The notes beneath the pieces are model-generated. The model saw nothing but the letters and a program-made list of their open reading frames with translations, was not told the DNA's origin and ran no database searches. The position numbers were made by a program, and so were the translations under genes. Positions 35,701-46,935 of a DNA stretch of 64,000 nucleotides are shown here, one piece after another (position 1 is the first letter of the stretch; each line of letters opens with the position of its first letter). The stretch is taken from positions 36,158 through 100,157 of the forward strand of contig BDIU01000185.1 in NCBI GenBank assembly GCA_002118135.1, read 5' to 3'. Source of the DNA: Trebouxia sp. TZW2008 (Eukaryota; Chlorophyta; Trebouxiophyceae; Trebouxiales; Trebouxiaceae).

Positions 35701-38700
35701 CAGGATAATGCACTCAGCCCACTGCCAATATTATCGCCTCCCTTTGCTTCCCCACACTCCCTAAGGCAAGGTATGGACATTGTCAGATGAGCTTGGTCTG
35801 CTTTATACGGTAAGACAAAACAGAGTTCAGCTGGAATGCTTCTCAAGCAGCACAATGCCCATGCCTGGCGTGTCATGTTCCGTTAGTTATGTTTGAAAAC
35901 CTGTGCAGCGCCTTGCATGCTACAGTTTGAGTTTGTTTTTTGATTGGATCACCTGGTCAGAATTCAATTAAGGCCCCTTTGTTACATGCCGCACACACAC
36001 AACGCCTGCTTAGATATTGCCACGGCTGTGGTGCCATGCTGTGCTATGCCTGCGCCTAGCGGCAGATTCTGCATGACCTGACCCAAAAAAATTGCCATTG
36101 AGTGTGTAGCAACACCACACACCTCTGGTTCAGGTGCAAGTGGGGCTTTCTTAGGAGCTCAGCAGCAGTACCTGGCAATTTTGAGCAATGATGGCACAAT
36201 CGTGTCTGTCTATGACATAGCAAAAGTGGTGCCAAACCCTGGAGCAGCTTTGTTCCTGGATGCTTCCGCCACTGGCGCTGTCAACATCTTCTCTGGACCG
36301 CCTCCTGTACCACAGCCAGCGTAAGCACACATATGCTCATTACTCTGAGCAATGATGTCACATTGATGTCCGTTATTGCAAAGCAGTTGTCACAAAGAGC
36401 GTTCACTGTATACTCAATGAAAAGGGTGGAGAGATCTGTGTGCACAGTCGTCTGCCAAGAATCTCTGGGTTTTCTCCCTGGCCTTTGCACCTGGTGACTG
36501 CCCAAAAGTACACTGAAAATCTGTCCTGTGACATTCATGCGGCGTGACTGAGCCATGTAGGCCTGCTATGAAAACAGTCTGATCCAGACTGGGCAGCTTG
36601 CAAATGGTCCTGATGCTGTCATTGCTTCGTTCGTCTCGCTAGATGGAGCCATACAAAACATTCAGGCAGTGCATCTGTGTAACCTCAGGCAATTCAAGTG
36701 GACCGCCTGCAAGTCTTTCAGATGAACTGCCTGAAAATTTTGTGTAGCTTTACCTGGCAAACTTAAAAAAGCAATGACCACTCCAACCACTCTTTGCAAC
36801 TGTGACTACTCTGGCTTCTTTGAGCAAGCATTCCATGGTGTTGCATAGGATCAATGCTGCATTCCTCATCCATGCCTGTACAGTATACCTCATGCCTGTA
36901 GACACACTTACTTGTTCAAATTACTGCTCCCTCTGTCTGCTTGACTGCCAGCCTAATCTGAAACTTTTCATTCAGTGCCTCTCGCAACACTATGTTGTCA
37001 TGTGACGAAAAACCTATGACAGAGATTTGAAACCATCCCTGCTCTTTCCGCTGCCTACCTGCCTGCCTGCCTGCCTGCCTGCCTGTGTTGTTCACATCTC
37101 TGGAAACTCTACATCATCACCTATATTACAGCCCTCTGAAGCACACACATGCTGAACCAGCTAATGCCTTCATCAACCATAATATTGCCCCTCATGATGT
37201 TGGCCCGCCGACCGCGGTCAGCCAGCATGCGCACACGTATGCTGCCACTTGCTTGCAACTCTGAGAGTCTTTCTGAAGCGCTACGTTTCCGTCAGCCAAG
37301 GTCAGTACACACACGGTGCACCATCTTGAGCGCTTTGGGCAGTCATGATATGGTCTCACATGATAGCAGTGACCTAGCAGCACATACACATGCCTGAGAT
37401 GTGTGTCACATGTCCATATGTGCACTCATCTGTGCAGCTAGCTGATTGCTTCGCCTGCCTGCCTGCCTGCCTGTCTGTTTTGAGCATGCACAGCGCAAGT
37501 CCATGTTTTGGCTGCAGCAGATACGCCTGCTTTGTCTCACTTCATGTTGTGGACACATGCTGTTGTGACAGTCGAGATGCAGTGACTGTGCCCTATGCAT
37601 GCAGTGTGTCTGGGGCAGCAGAGGAGACAGAAACATCTAGTCCCGTCCTGGCAAAGGTGGCAGCAAGCACTTCTGACTGTATGCTGTGAATGCAATGTTG
37701 ACTAGCATGCCATGTTGTTCGTGCCGTGTGTGTGCAGCAAGTCTGGGGCGTTCGAAGAGACAGTAATGTCCAGCCCATTTATGTTGTGTATAACAGATGC
37801 TGGCACCTGGGCAATTGCAGACTTGTTCAACGCGGCTACAAGGGTTGCTGTTATGTGGCATCATGCTGTTGCGACAGTCAGGAACCGTGGTGACCGTGAC
37901 TTGCGCATGCAGTGAGTCTGGGGCGTCAGAAGAGACAGTGATGTCCAGCCCTTCCCTGGTGTGGGTGACAGAAGACGGCACAGTGGCAATTGCAGATGTG
38001 CCCAGTGTGGGTGGTTACAGGGGCCGCCGGGCCGCCCTTCAGCCCAAGCACACACTGCCCTTGGCCCTGTCAGAGTCTGTCCTAGACGTAAGCCCAGAAT
38101 CAAGCATGTACTATCATTGCCCTTCTCACCCTCTGTCTTCTTCTCTAGCCACGTTCTCAACCTCACCACTTTCTGACCCTGATAATAGCAGATGTGCCCA
38201 GGGTGGGTGGCTACAGGGCTCGCTGGGCCGCCCTTTTCAGAGTCTGTCCTAGATGTATGCCCTGAAAGCAAGCATGTACTATCACATCCCCAGCCTCTGT
38301 CTTCTTCTCTAGCCACATTCTCGCTTTGACCACTTTCTCGCCCTGGTAACAGCGGATGTGCCCAGTTAAGGGGGCTACAGGGGCTGCCAAGCCGCACTTC
38401 AGCCCAAGCACACACTGCCCTTGGCCCGTTTAGAGTCTGTTCTAGATGTGAGATGTATACATTTTGACATTGGATGGAGCCCATCTGCACCGTCTCAGCT
38501 CTGGTATCTGCAGTACAGTAGGTTCTCACCCTCTGCCTCCTGCTGTTTCACCAGATTCGCAACCCTGACTTGAGGTCTTGAACACAAGAACCAGTAGGTA
38601 GCAGAGCCAAAATTCCATGCTTGTACAGACCTTTGCATGCAATGTCTTTGTCAGTACCTCTGTTGGGGCATGTATGACGTGTTGAACACAACATCCAGTA

Positions 38701-41700
38701 GGTGGCAGAGCTAAAGCTCCCTGCTTGAATAGACCTTTTCGTACAGTGTCTTCGTGTGTACCCTTGCTGAGGCATGGAAGTCGCACAGCTGATTCAGGAA
38801 TTTCATTGTCAGCAGTTGGCTGTCATACGCTCTGTTGCCACACCAGCCATGCACAGTCTTAATGTGACCATGGCAACAACTGATAGAGGTTAAGGTCATC
38901 ACGCAGGCGGCTGTAGCCTAGCAACCTGACAGCGGCTGCAGCTGTAGTCACAACCAGGTATTTCTTTGACAAACTCAATCCTAGCAATGCTCATGCTGTG
39001 CATGCTGTGGTGCAGGTGACGTGGCAGCAACTGACAGAAGATAGGCCATCAGGCGTCCCGTTGCAGCCTAGCAACTTGACAGCAGCAGGGGCAGTGATCA
39101 CCACACAGCGCTTGCTTATAGTGGCACCAGACCTAACTGTGCTCGCTGCCACCCCCCAGCGCAGCAGCGGGGCATTCATTACTTCTGCCCTCTGGGTTGG
39201 ACCAGCGCTGCTCTTCTGTGATGGTGGCAACTCGGTGAGCTGAAACGGCATGCTCAACCTGCTTTGTTCAAAACAGCATGTGAGCGTATTCATATAGTCT
39301 GACTCAATGCTTGAAGGCCAAGCGACAGTTTTTGGCAAAACAACTTCACAAGACACACACTGATATACAGATTGTTCTGCCATCCTACTTTGCTTTTGCA
39401 AACCATCATCACCGTCCTGATTGCAAGAATAATCAAGTCACTGTTGTCATGTCTAGTGTTAATCCTCAATGAATGCTGATGACTGCAATGTTGCAGCAGT
39501 GGCAGAAGCAATTGCAGCAGCAGTAGCAGCAGCAATGAATGCAGCCACTACCTCGCATCCCAATTTGTGATAGCGGCCCTCACTGCAGACTCACAATGCA
39601 GGTGTCACAATTAGGGTGGGACAGTAGCCTGCACCCAGTGTGCCATCTAGCAGGCGGGTCATTGCCTGTCCTGTGTTGCTGCCATGTTAACACCCTCACA
39701 GCCAAATCTTTTGCAGGTGTCCCAGCACCGTTGCCCAGCAGCATAGTAGCAATCATTGATTAAACTACTCCCTACCCCACTGCTCCAGTACTGCCCGTCA
39801 CGGCAACTTCACAATGCAGGTGTCCCAATTAGGGTGGGATAGCAGCGTGCACCCAGTGTGTCACCTGGCAGGTGGTTCCTTGCCTGTTTTGGCCGCCTGT
39901 CTAGCAGACCGCCTACTCATAGCCCGCAGCTCTTCCACCGCAACAGGCAGAGCTGATGTGTCCCTGCGCTACGTGGCTCTGCTGCAGCCGCTGCTGGCTG
40001 GCTGGGCATCACTTTCTGCTAGAGGCCTCTTGCCAGGTGAGCCTCCTTGATCTACCATGGTGGTTACACCACAGCCAGTGATGAAGTCTGCATGAAGGCA
40101 TAAAAATGAAGGCTGCGTGGCTTTGCTGCAAATCTCAGCAAGGAATGAAATACATGCCTAGCCTTGAGCACCGTGCTTGTAGGGGGCTATTGGCGAGCAC
40201 GCAGGGAAATGACCTCCCTCATCAGAGTGTATGACAGCTCAGCCATTACGTCGTCCTTACTCACCCTCCTAGCCAGCGCTGGTTTTGCTGACCTGGCATT
40301 GGCATTGGCTGAGAATGACGCTGCCTTCCAGCTCAGCTTCCTTGAGCAGGCAGCTGCCAAGGCAGCTGCAGGGCAGTGGCAGGCAGCTGTGGGGCAGGTG
40401 GTTGCTGACCACAAGCGCTCCATGGGCTACCCAAAGTAAGCTCACACAGTATGACACAACAACATTGACGATGACCACTGACTTGCTTGGTATTAGCACC
40501 ACAGCATGCCTCACTGCCCTGAACAAACATTGCCTTCCTGCGGCACATCTCTGCAAGCCAAGGGCATTACCTTGTGTAAATCTATCTGGAAAGTTTGTGC
40601 TATGCTCTGCAGTCCCCCAGCGCCTGACTCTGCCATGCACCGCCAGTTAGTTGCCATCGGTCGGGCAGCAGCCGCCTATGGCAAGTTCCAGGCTGCCAGG
40701 GAGTGCTTTGCTGCTGCTGGGCAGTGGGTGGAGCTCATGTCCCTGTGCGCCTTGCAAGGAGACTTCGACGCCCTGCGAGACTTTGCTGCTAGAGTGTCAG
40801 GCACTCAGGTGAGTCTTTTTGTATACCCACTGTACCGTACAAAAGCCCACGTCATTTGCAATGACTCTCATGCCTTGCGTGACTTTGCCGCTACTGAGCA
40901 GTTGGTGAAGTTTATGTTCCTGTGCGCGCTGCAAGGGGACTTTGATGCCCAAGTGGGAGTCTGCTACCAGATTGTCTGGCACACAGGTGAGCTCCGAGCT
41001 CGATCCCATGGCAAGAGGGCACAAGCTGAGACCACTTGCAACAAATTTCGTATGCCCTGTGTGAGGCTGCTGCTGCTGGGCAGTGGGCGGTGGGCAGGGA
41101 TACTGAGCATCATGTTCTCATTCTTATTGATGTCGAAATTCATGCATCAATATCGCCATTTGCAACTGGTGCAGCAGCTGTGGTTTGAGAAATCTAATGT
41201 GCATGCTGCAGAACAGACAGCATGCAGTCTCATGACGCAATGCGCTCACGTCCTTGTGCGCTCTGCAAGGATGTTGCTGCTAGAGTGTTCGGGTTGCTCC
41301 GAGCCTGCACCTATCGCAAGAGTTAGTTGGCCCCTGCGTGAAGCTTAGCACACAGCAATAAGACCGACCTCCTCCAGCGGCTTGCTGGCTTGCTGACTTG
41401 CGTGCTTGATTGATCATGCAGGCCAGAAATAGCATCAAAAGTTGTTTCTGCTCAAATTAGAAAGGTTGTGACAAGCATGCAGATCCCGCATGCTACTGTG
41501 GAGCATAGTTGGGCGCCCAACTCTATCAAGCCTGCGTGGGTGCCATGTGCGCCCTGAGGAACGACAAAGCCCTAATACGCCCCGCAGCTCGAGCAACTGT
41601 CGTGTCACATCTGCTGCTGTTGCCGTCGCTTCTTGCTTCAGCCGCTTGGCAGTTGCATTGTTGTTTGTGGATTGCAGGGTGGGCTGGATGCGAAGGTCAT

Positions 41701-44700
41701 GGCAGAAGAGCTGCTGGCTCTGGAAGCCCAGTTCAGGACATCCACTATGAACCCTATGGGGGGCACCAAAATGGCTGGAGACTGGACTGTCACCGTTGAT
41801 GGCGGCTCTGGCAGGTATCAAGCATGTGTAACTTGTGCAGAAGACAAGGTGCAAAGTCAATGTTGCTGGCTAAAAAAACCCATGGTGCATTCTGTACTGG
41901 CTGCAATGTGCGCAAGACCTGACACAAGACATGCACTGCTGCACATGATTGGGCAGTGACCATTTTTTTGTTTTGACGCAGCCAGGCAGTGCATCAGCAA
42001 CTTGACATGCAGCGGCTCATACCTGCACTCACAATGCTGAATCGGCGGCTTTCTTTACGCTGCAGCACATCATGTGCTGATCAGGAGCCTCTACACGTAG
42101 CGCTCATTGTCATTCCACCATTGAGGAACGCCACAGCAGGCTCAGCATGCTGATCTGGTGCTGCAGTACGTCATACCCTGATCAGGAGCCTCTGGATTTA
42201 GCACCTCCAGGCAGTCTGCCAATGATGGAGACAGTAGCAGGCCCAGCAGGAGTGGCCACCGCTGGTGACGGTGTAGGTCGCCTGTCTCAGATGGACATTG
42301 CTGCAGTGGCCTCGTACTTAGGGGTTGGTGGGGGTGCCAGGGGGGTTGCCAGGAGAGTCACTGAGGAGGGTGACAATGAAGACGATGAAGGAGGCTTCAG
42401 GTATGACTTTGTTGCAGTCTGTCTCAGATGGACATTGCTGCAGCAGCCTCCTACCTCGGGGTGGGTGGGGGTGCTAAGGGGGGGTGGCCAGACGAGTCAC
42501 TGAGGTGGGCAACAACAAAGATGATGAAGGCGGCTTCAAGTCTGACCTTGTTTACCTGATGTCACAGCTGACATAAGTTTGACACAGCTACATGCTTTGC
42601 TTGGCAACTGGGTTGGCTTCTTGTGTTGATGAGTCATTAGTTATGCCAAAGCACTGTGGTTACTGGCTATCTTGGACAGTACTACCCCTTTTTTGATAGC
42701 CTGTTCAGGTTCTATCCATGTAGCTGATTGCAGCAGAATTGGGTGACCATTCAACGGATTTCCATTTGTGCCCCAACGACAACACTAAGCTTTCTTCTAG
42801 CATCACTCTACATAAATATGTCTAACTCCATGATCGGCACTCCAAGTTCAGGGGACCTGGAGCTTCAGGAGTTGAAGAGACCAAAAAAATGGTGATGGGG
42901 AAGATGATTATCAACATCAGTACTATAATCGCTGGCGTTTGTCGTGAACAATTGTATATTTGATGCAGACTGGGGGGCCCAGGAGCGCCAGGAGCCGAAG
43001 AGACCGGAGACTTTAGTGATGGGGAAGATGATGTGGCAGCTAACACAGCAGCTCAGGCAGCAGCCAGAGCAGCCTTTGCAGAAGACAAAGTCGGAGACAC
43101 CTTCTACAGCAGTGATGAAGAAGGAAGCGAGGGCCGCAGCAGCAGCGTGACTGGCAGCTTTGTCAGTGGCAGTGGCCCATCTGCAACAGAGCCTTCCAAA
43201 AAGTTCAAAGTTGTGATCAAGGTACCCAATTCTGCCATGTCAACCCAGTTCAAATCACAGCTGAAGCACGCATAGGCGCATTGCTGAACCACCAGTCATC
43301 AATCACTGCATGTGCAATGCAGTTACAGGACAAAGACAAAGGGGTCTGAGGATGTGGATCTAAACCTCACAGCCTGGGACTGCCATTCCCTCTTGTCTCC
43401 CTCAGTGCATGGGCACACCGCTAATCTGTGACAATGTCTCATGTAATGAGTTGACACCACAAGTCATCTACTGGTGATGCAGGCAGGAGGATTTGGGAAT
43501 GTGGATATGAAGGCTGCAGCTAAGGGTCTCAGACTGCCAGCCCCCGCCACCGCCCTTTTGGCCCATGATTCAACATACATGGGCACCGTGCTAAGACGTC
43601 AGTCACCATCAGGCATCATCAGTCATTGCATATGTGATGCAGTCAAAAGAGGAGGCAGGAAGGTCTGGGAGTGCTACCCTGGGATGACTCAATCTCAGCC
43701 TCAAGCAAACCAGGGTACCGCATTAAAGTGGATCTGAGGGCTGCAGCACAGGGCTTAAGACTGCCGTCCTCCAACATCACCCTTTTAGCTCATGACTGAA
43801 CACACATGGGCACCTTGCCAAAACATCAGTCATTGTTTGTGTAATGTAGTCGAAGGAGGAGGCAGGAGGGTCTGGGAATGTGGATCTGAAGGCTGCAGCT
43901 CAAGGCCTAAGATTGCCGTCCCCCAACACCGCCCTGTCAGCCCAGCCAGGGGGCTCAGCCGGCTTCCAGGTGCCCAAGAATGAAGACTGGCGCTCCAAAT
44001 TCAGGAGCAGTGACAGCTTCACCTCTGACAGAGGCACACCAGTAAGAGTAGCTTTGCTAAGACCTCTTGTTTGTGCCCTGTGACGTACATTGCAAATGAA
44101 CGCCTCAGCTGGTGAGTTGGGTGGATCTGCGGGTGTCTGCAGCTGAGATTGTGCTGGCGCTGTCTGTGCTGTCTGTTGCGCTGCTGCTGTCAGTCATGAG
44201 CGATAGGTTTGCTAAAACCTCTTCAAGCTCACACTTGTTGCCATGTGGGCTAGATGCGATTTGCTTGACTTGTAAGGACCTCAGCAGTCAAGCTGTTATA
44301 GCCGGCAACCACCATGGGCGTGGCGGCAGAGCTTAGTTTCCTCAGCTTGTAAGAGGGTATTTGCCCAACTCATTCTAGAGGCTCATAAGCATGTGACATG
44401 CTCTGCAGCTGCTCCATGCACATCAATCTCGCAGCCTCACAGCTTTGAAACAAAAGTACCAGTTATGTCATGCAGGAGTTGTCTCCAACAACATCTGAAG
44501 TACCATGCCCCATGGTGTCCCTGAGACAAGTTGTGCTCGACCTCAATCATTTGCTATGCAGAAGTTGTCACCCACCACATCTGGAGTGCCATCCCCCATG
44601 GCGTCCCCAGCTGGCAGTGCCAATCATATCTTGCACATTGAACTTTCAGTCACATGTATTGCTACTTGACTGCATCTAACAAGAGAGTCGAGTGTCGTGT

Positions 44701-46935
44701 TCCTTGTGTACACACAGCAAACAATACATGCAGTGCCAATTGTGTCATTCAGGAGTTGTCACCAACATCTGATATACCATCCCCCATGGCGTCCCCAGCT
44801 GGCAGTGGCAGGTTGCAGGGCCCCCGCCATGCGCCCCATGGAAGCCTGTGTATAGTCCTCCCTGTGACTAGACACTGCTGACTTGAGCACAACGTCCACC
44901 ATGCCATGCAGGCGTTGTCACCACATCTGAATTGCCACCTCCCATGGCATGCCCAGCTGGCAGCGCCAATGCTGCCAGGCACGCTGACCTTTCGACAGTG
45001 TCATCTGGGAAGAGCGCTCCCTGCAACAACAAACTAGCAAAATAATGACTGTGTCATGCAGGAATTGTCACCAACAACATCTGGAGTGCCATCCCCCATG
45101 GCGTCCCCAGCAGGCAGTGGCAGGCTAGGTGGCCCTGCCATGCGCCCCAGCGCCCTGGGCCGCCCCAACACCTCCCTGCCACCCTCAGGTACATCTTTGC
45201 CATCCTTGAATGAAGTTTTGTTGTCACGCGGTGAACTTTTGCCACCCTGAACCAAAATCTTTGTCATGTTCAGGTCAGCCTTTGTTGCCAATTTGCAAGG
45301 CTTGCCTACGCCTACACCTTTGCTAACCCCAGGTCTATCTTTGCCACCTGCATAGAAGCTTGCCATCAGCAGTTACATTTCGCTACCGCAAGCTACAACT
45401 CTTTGTCGATCCCAGCTGAACCATTGTCACCGTCACACCAGCCGTTGATGCCCTTCTGCAGGTTCAGGCGCTAGTCAGGGCAGGTCCTCCCAGTTCAGCC
45501 CTTCTCAAGGGGGGCTCTTGCCGCCCCCAGGGCCCTCAGCCAACAGCCCCATGCGGCCACCCCCCTCACCCATCAGGGGAGTACCCTCCCCAAGCCAAGG
45601 GGGTGCCCCCCTCCCTGTGGGATCACATGCCAAGGGCGTCAGCCTCATGGAGGCTGGCAACTGGGATGCAGCTGTTCAGGCCTTTGCCCAGGCGTTAGAC
45701 AATGCTAGAGGCAATGCATGCACCAAAGAAGCCCAGTACCTTGCTGCAGTGAGACTGCTCAAGGTCAGTCATATCCAATCTTGATGTTGTGGTCGTCACA
45801 TCCGGATTCTTTTTTGTTGACACAATATGTGAAAAGGAGCTCAGGATTTGGACAATGCCAGTGCATGCATAAAGGAAGCGCAGTATATTGTTGCTGTGAG
45901 ACTGCTCAAGGTCAGCCCTTCTTCTTGTTCATCCCACAGCTGTGCTTGGCCCAAGTCTGTTGTCGTACTGCATATTGCGGCGTTGCTTCTGCCTAAGCTT
46001 TGAGTCATTACACTGGTATTGTGAATTTCAGACACAATTCTTGGAAGGTGTTTGTCACAAGCTGTTAAAACTTCAACAAAACGTCAAGAATGGATGTCGA
46101 CAACAAATTGTTGAAAACTTGCAGGAAGGTGCTCGGGTGACTGGTCCCAACTCAGCCAAGCTCAAGCGCTTTGCAGCTGCTCTGAAGCTGGAAGACAAGC
46201 ATCACACTGCCCTTGTTCAGAACGCAGCAGCCCACAATATGGAAGTTGGCAACTATGGGTATGCCTCACTGCACTGCATCATTGTACTTCACATTCAAGT
46301 ACTGATACTCTAGTTTGTTTGTGCGTCGCCTATCAACTATTGGCCTCGGTGCGTTGCTTACTTCACAACGTGCACTATACTTCAGACGTTCCCATACTGA
46401 GTATTACGTATTGGCTATTGAGTGTTGTGTATTCACTACTTGAGTGAAATATTTATCATCGTCATTCACATTGCTAGGGATTCTCTGTGACCCTGCTAGG
46501 TGCATACCAAAGCAATGAACTGCCTTTGCTCATGACTTACATCATCGCTAAGGAGTTTCTGTGACCCTGCCAGGTACTTTTTTCTTCTGAAGAGAATCTC
46601 TGTTCTGGGAATTGGTCATTCAAAAGATCTTTGCACTGCGCATTCTGCACTGCTGGCTTTTGGCCAACACAATCAGGACTTGAACTATTGATCCTTGCTT
46701 ATGTAGGTATGCTGGTGCTCAGCTAAAATGGCTGGCAGACAAAGCAGGCGGTTCTGGCAATAGCGCATTTATTATGCAATTGCAACAGGCCATTCAGGAA
46801 TGTGAAAACAAGGGCAGGTCAAATGCCAGCATCCCCAGAGAAGAAGACCTCGAAACCTTTGCTGAAATTGTGGGGACAGCAACAGATGCTGATGATGTTG
46901 AGAGCTCAATAGGCCCTCTGCTGGCTGGCATGTGA
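29759..46935 (+). CDS. TWD40-1 (TTRAY1), TSET/TPLATE complex subunit
   Basis: About 25 exons give roughly 1,450 or more residues. Supported exons are 29759-29869, 29977-30066, 30136-30264, 30465-30572, 30753-30916, 31214-31425, 31776-31911, 32228-~32300, 34034-34152 (or 34379-34497), 34801-34880, 35427-35651, 36134-36320, 37913-38087, 39016-39234, 39820-40036, 40183-40435, 40613-40808, 41678-41814, 42167-42400, 42969-43221, ~43873-44041, 45062-45188, 45462-45763, 46032-46258 and 46707-46935. Phases agree at almost every join. Order and content follow plant TWD40-1: VAEFDLISGCKLG, DNKKPIVAMAPHP, AGAVITTQRLLIV, WVGPALLF, LADRLLIARS, YGKFQAARECF, DTFYSSDEEG and HNMEVGNYG. The family forms a beta-propeller plus alpha-solenoid in the TSET coat, acting in endocytosis. 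The 31.9-34.0 kb part is unresolved. The plant C-terminal zinc finger is absent. Confidence 0.9.
31914..32038. repeat. (TGTGC)n pentanucleotide array at a 5' splice site
   Basis: A TGTGC/TGCTG pentamer array of about 120 bp starts immediately after the exon 31776-31911 donor (GGCAG|GTGCTG). It is interrupted by a few variants at its left end. On the - strand it creates a long Gln/His/Ser/Thr open frame that I treat as artefact. Confidence 0.95.
33580..33975 (+). repeat. Threefold repeat around a possible micro-exon of TWD40-1
   Basis: Three copies (near 33585-33680, 33750-33850 and 33880-33975) share GTGATTGGCAAG|GTACACACGC or a variant and then CAACTCGTCCTGCACTGGCT. The third has a strong-looking GATGCTGCAG|GTGGTGCC acceptor and a GGCAAG|GTACAC donor only 27 bp apart, which suggests a micro-exon. 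The second copy has lost the donor (GGCAAGATGC). Confidence 0.7.
34020..34505 (+). repeat. Three tandem copies of a complete TWD40-1 exon
   Basis: Copy A (34034-34152) and copy C (34379-34497) are both 119 nt, both open in the same phase, and both flanked by CAG acceptors and CAG|GTGGGG or CAG|GTAGGG donors. Both encode LLTAT(V/I)M(S/C)ALLTSDPG then SSVGLPVVAGQ. Copy B (34202-34318) is 117 nt, has a small internal deletion, and changes phase, so it is probably dead. Either A or C joins in phase to the next exon at 34801. Confidence 0.88.
35240..35345 (+). repeat. Copy of the TWD40-1 exon 35427 front edge
   Basis: GTAG|GCAAGTGCTGCCTGAC, then GGGAGCTCAGCAGG, parallels the true GCAG|GCAAGTGCC, CTGCCTGAAAGC, AACTCAGCAGGG at 35427. 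The copy lacks a short internal stretch and hits TAG in the inherited phase. Confidence 0.8.
37055..37085. repeat. (CTGC)n microsatellite in a TWD40-1 intron
   Basis: About seven CTGC/CTGCC tetramer units. A shorter related run lies at about 37456-37478 in the same intron. Confidence 0.9.
37597..37850 (+). repeat. Two upstream copies of TWD40-1 exon 37913 front edge
   Basis: Near 37605 and 37738 the acceptor plus the first codons recur (TCTGGGGC, AGAGGAGACAGAAACATCTA and TCTGGGGCGTTCGAAGAGAC, AGTAATGTCCAGCCC). The true exon begins at 37913 with GAGTCTGGGGCGTCAGAAGA. Both copies keep a TGCAG acceptor. The second extends far enough to keep GATGCTGGCACCTGGGCAAT. Confidence 0.88.
38185..38455 (+). 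repeat. Two downstream copies of TWD40-1 exon 37913 end
   Basis: Near 38187-38265 and 38346-38455 the exon's last part recurs: GATGTGCCCAG, GTGGGTGGCTACAGGG, CCGCCCTT, GAGTCTGTCCTAGATGT. The true end is GAGTCTGTCCTAGAC|GTAAGC at 38087. The interior of the first copy is shortened. The second is nearly full length with a TAA inside. Confidence 0.88.
38905..38962 (+). repeat. Worn copy of TWD40-1 exon 39016 start
   Basis: GTAGCCTAGCAACCTGACAG followed by CGGCTGCAGCTGTAGTCACA parallels TTGCAGCCTAGCAACTTGAC, AGCAGCAGGGGCAGTGATCA inside exon 39016-39234. Confidence 0.75.
39590..39760 (+). repeat. Upstream copy of TWD40-1 exon 39820
   Basis: CACAATGCAG|GTGTCACAATTAGGGTGGGA, then AGCCTGCACCCAGTGTGCCA, closely repeats the true exon at 39820 with its acceptor. 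The copy reads VSQLGWDSSLHPVCHLAGG, then breaks off. The spacing is about 220 bp. Confidence 0.88.
40860..41310 (+). repeat. Downstream copies of TWD40-1 exon 40613 end
   Basis: After the true exon end (CACTCAG|GTGAGT at 40808), 40863-40995 repeats FAAAGQWVELMSLCALQGDF-like sequence and again ends CACACAG|GTGAGC. Shorter scraps lie near 41060-41110 (GGGCAGTGGGCGG) and 41235-41300 (GCGCTCTGCAAGGA, GTTGCTGCTAGAGTGTTCGG). Confidence 0.8.
42061..42110 (+). repeat. Upstream copy of TWD40-1 exon 42167 start
   Basis: CTGCAGCACATCATGTGCTG then ATCAGGAGCCTCTACACGTA parallels CTGCAG|TACGTCATACCCTG then ATCAGGAGCCTCTGGATTTA at the true exon start. The period is about 105 bp. Confidence 0.85.
42410..42550 (+). 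repeat. Downstream copy of TWD40-1 exon 42167 end
   Basis: CTGTCTCAGATGGACATTGC, then TCCTACCTCGGGGTGGGTGG and GATGATGAAGGCGGCTTCAA, repeats the last ~120 bases of exon 42167-42400. The donor has changed from TTCAG|GTATGA to TTCAAGTCTGA. Confidence 0.88.
42840..42905 (+). repeat. Upstream copy of TWD40-1 exon 42969 start
   Basis: GGGGACCTGGAGCTTCAGGA, GTTGAAGAGACC and GTGATGGGGAAGATGAT parallel GGGGGGCCCAGGAGCGCCAG, GAGCCGAAGAGACC and GTGATGGGGAAGATGAT of the true exon at 42969. Confidence 0.82.
43330..43960 (+). repeat. Four-copy array of a TWD40-1 exon front edge
   Basis: Units near 43340, 43483, 43655 and 43870 share GGAGGxxTxTGGGAATGTGG, AT(A/C)TGAAGGCTGCAGC and CTxAGACTGCCxxCCxCC. The last continues into an open exon ending at a CCA|GTAAGA donor (44041). 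The second has the strongest acceptor (GTGATGCAG|GCAGGAGG). It is unclear which acceptor is used. Confidence 0.85.
44465..45110 (+). repeat. Five-copy array of a Ser/Pro-rich TWD40-1 exon
   Basis: Copies near 44474, 44563, 44751, 44912 and 45062 all start with ATGCAG(G/A)A(A/G)TTGTC or a variant and encode a form of ELSPTTSGVPSPMASPAGSG. Only the last keeps the full 127-nt exon with a CCCTCAG|GTACAT donor in correct phase. Periods vary from 90 to 190 bp. Confidence 0.9.
45835..45920 (+). repeat. Downstream copy of TWD40-1 exon 45462 end
   Basis: TTGGACAATGCCAGTGCATG, then AGGAAGCGCAGTATATTGTT and GTGAGACTGCTCAAG|GTCAGC, repeats the last ~75 bases and donor of exon 45462-45763. The donor is intact, but there is no matching acceptor. 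Confidence 0.88.
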
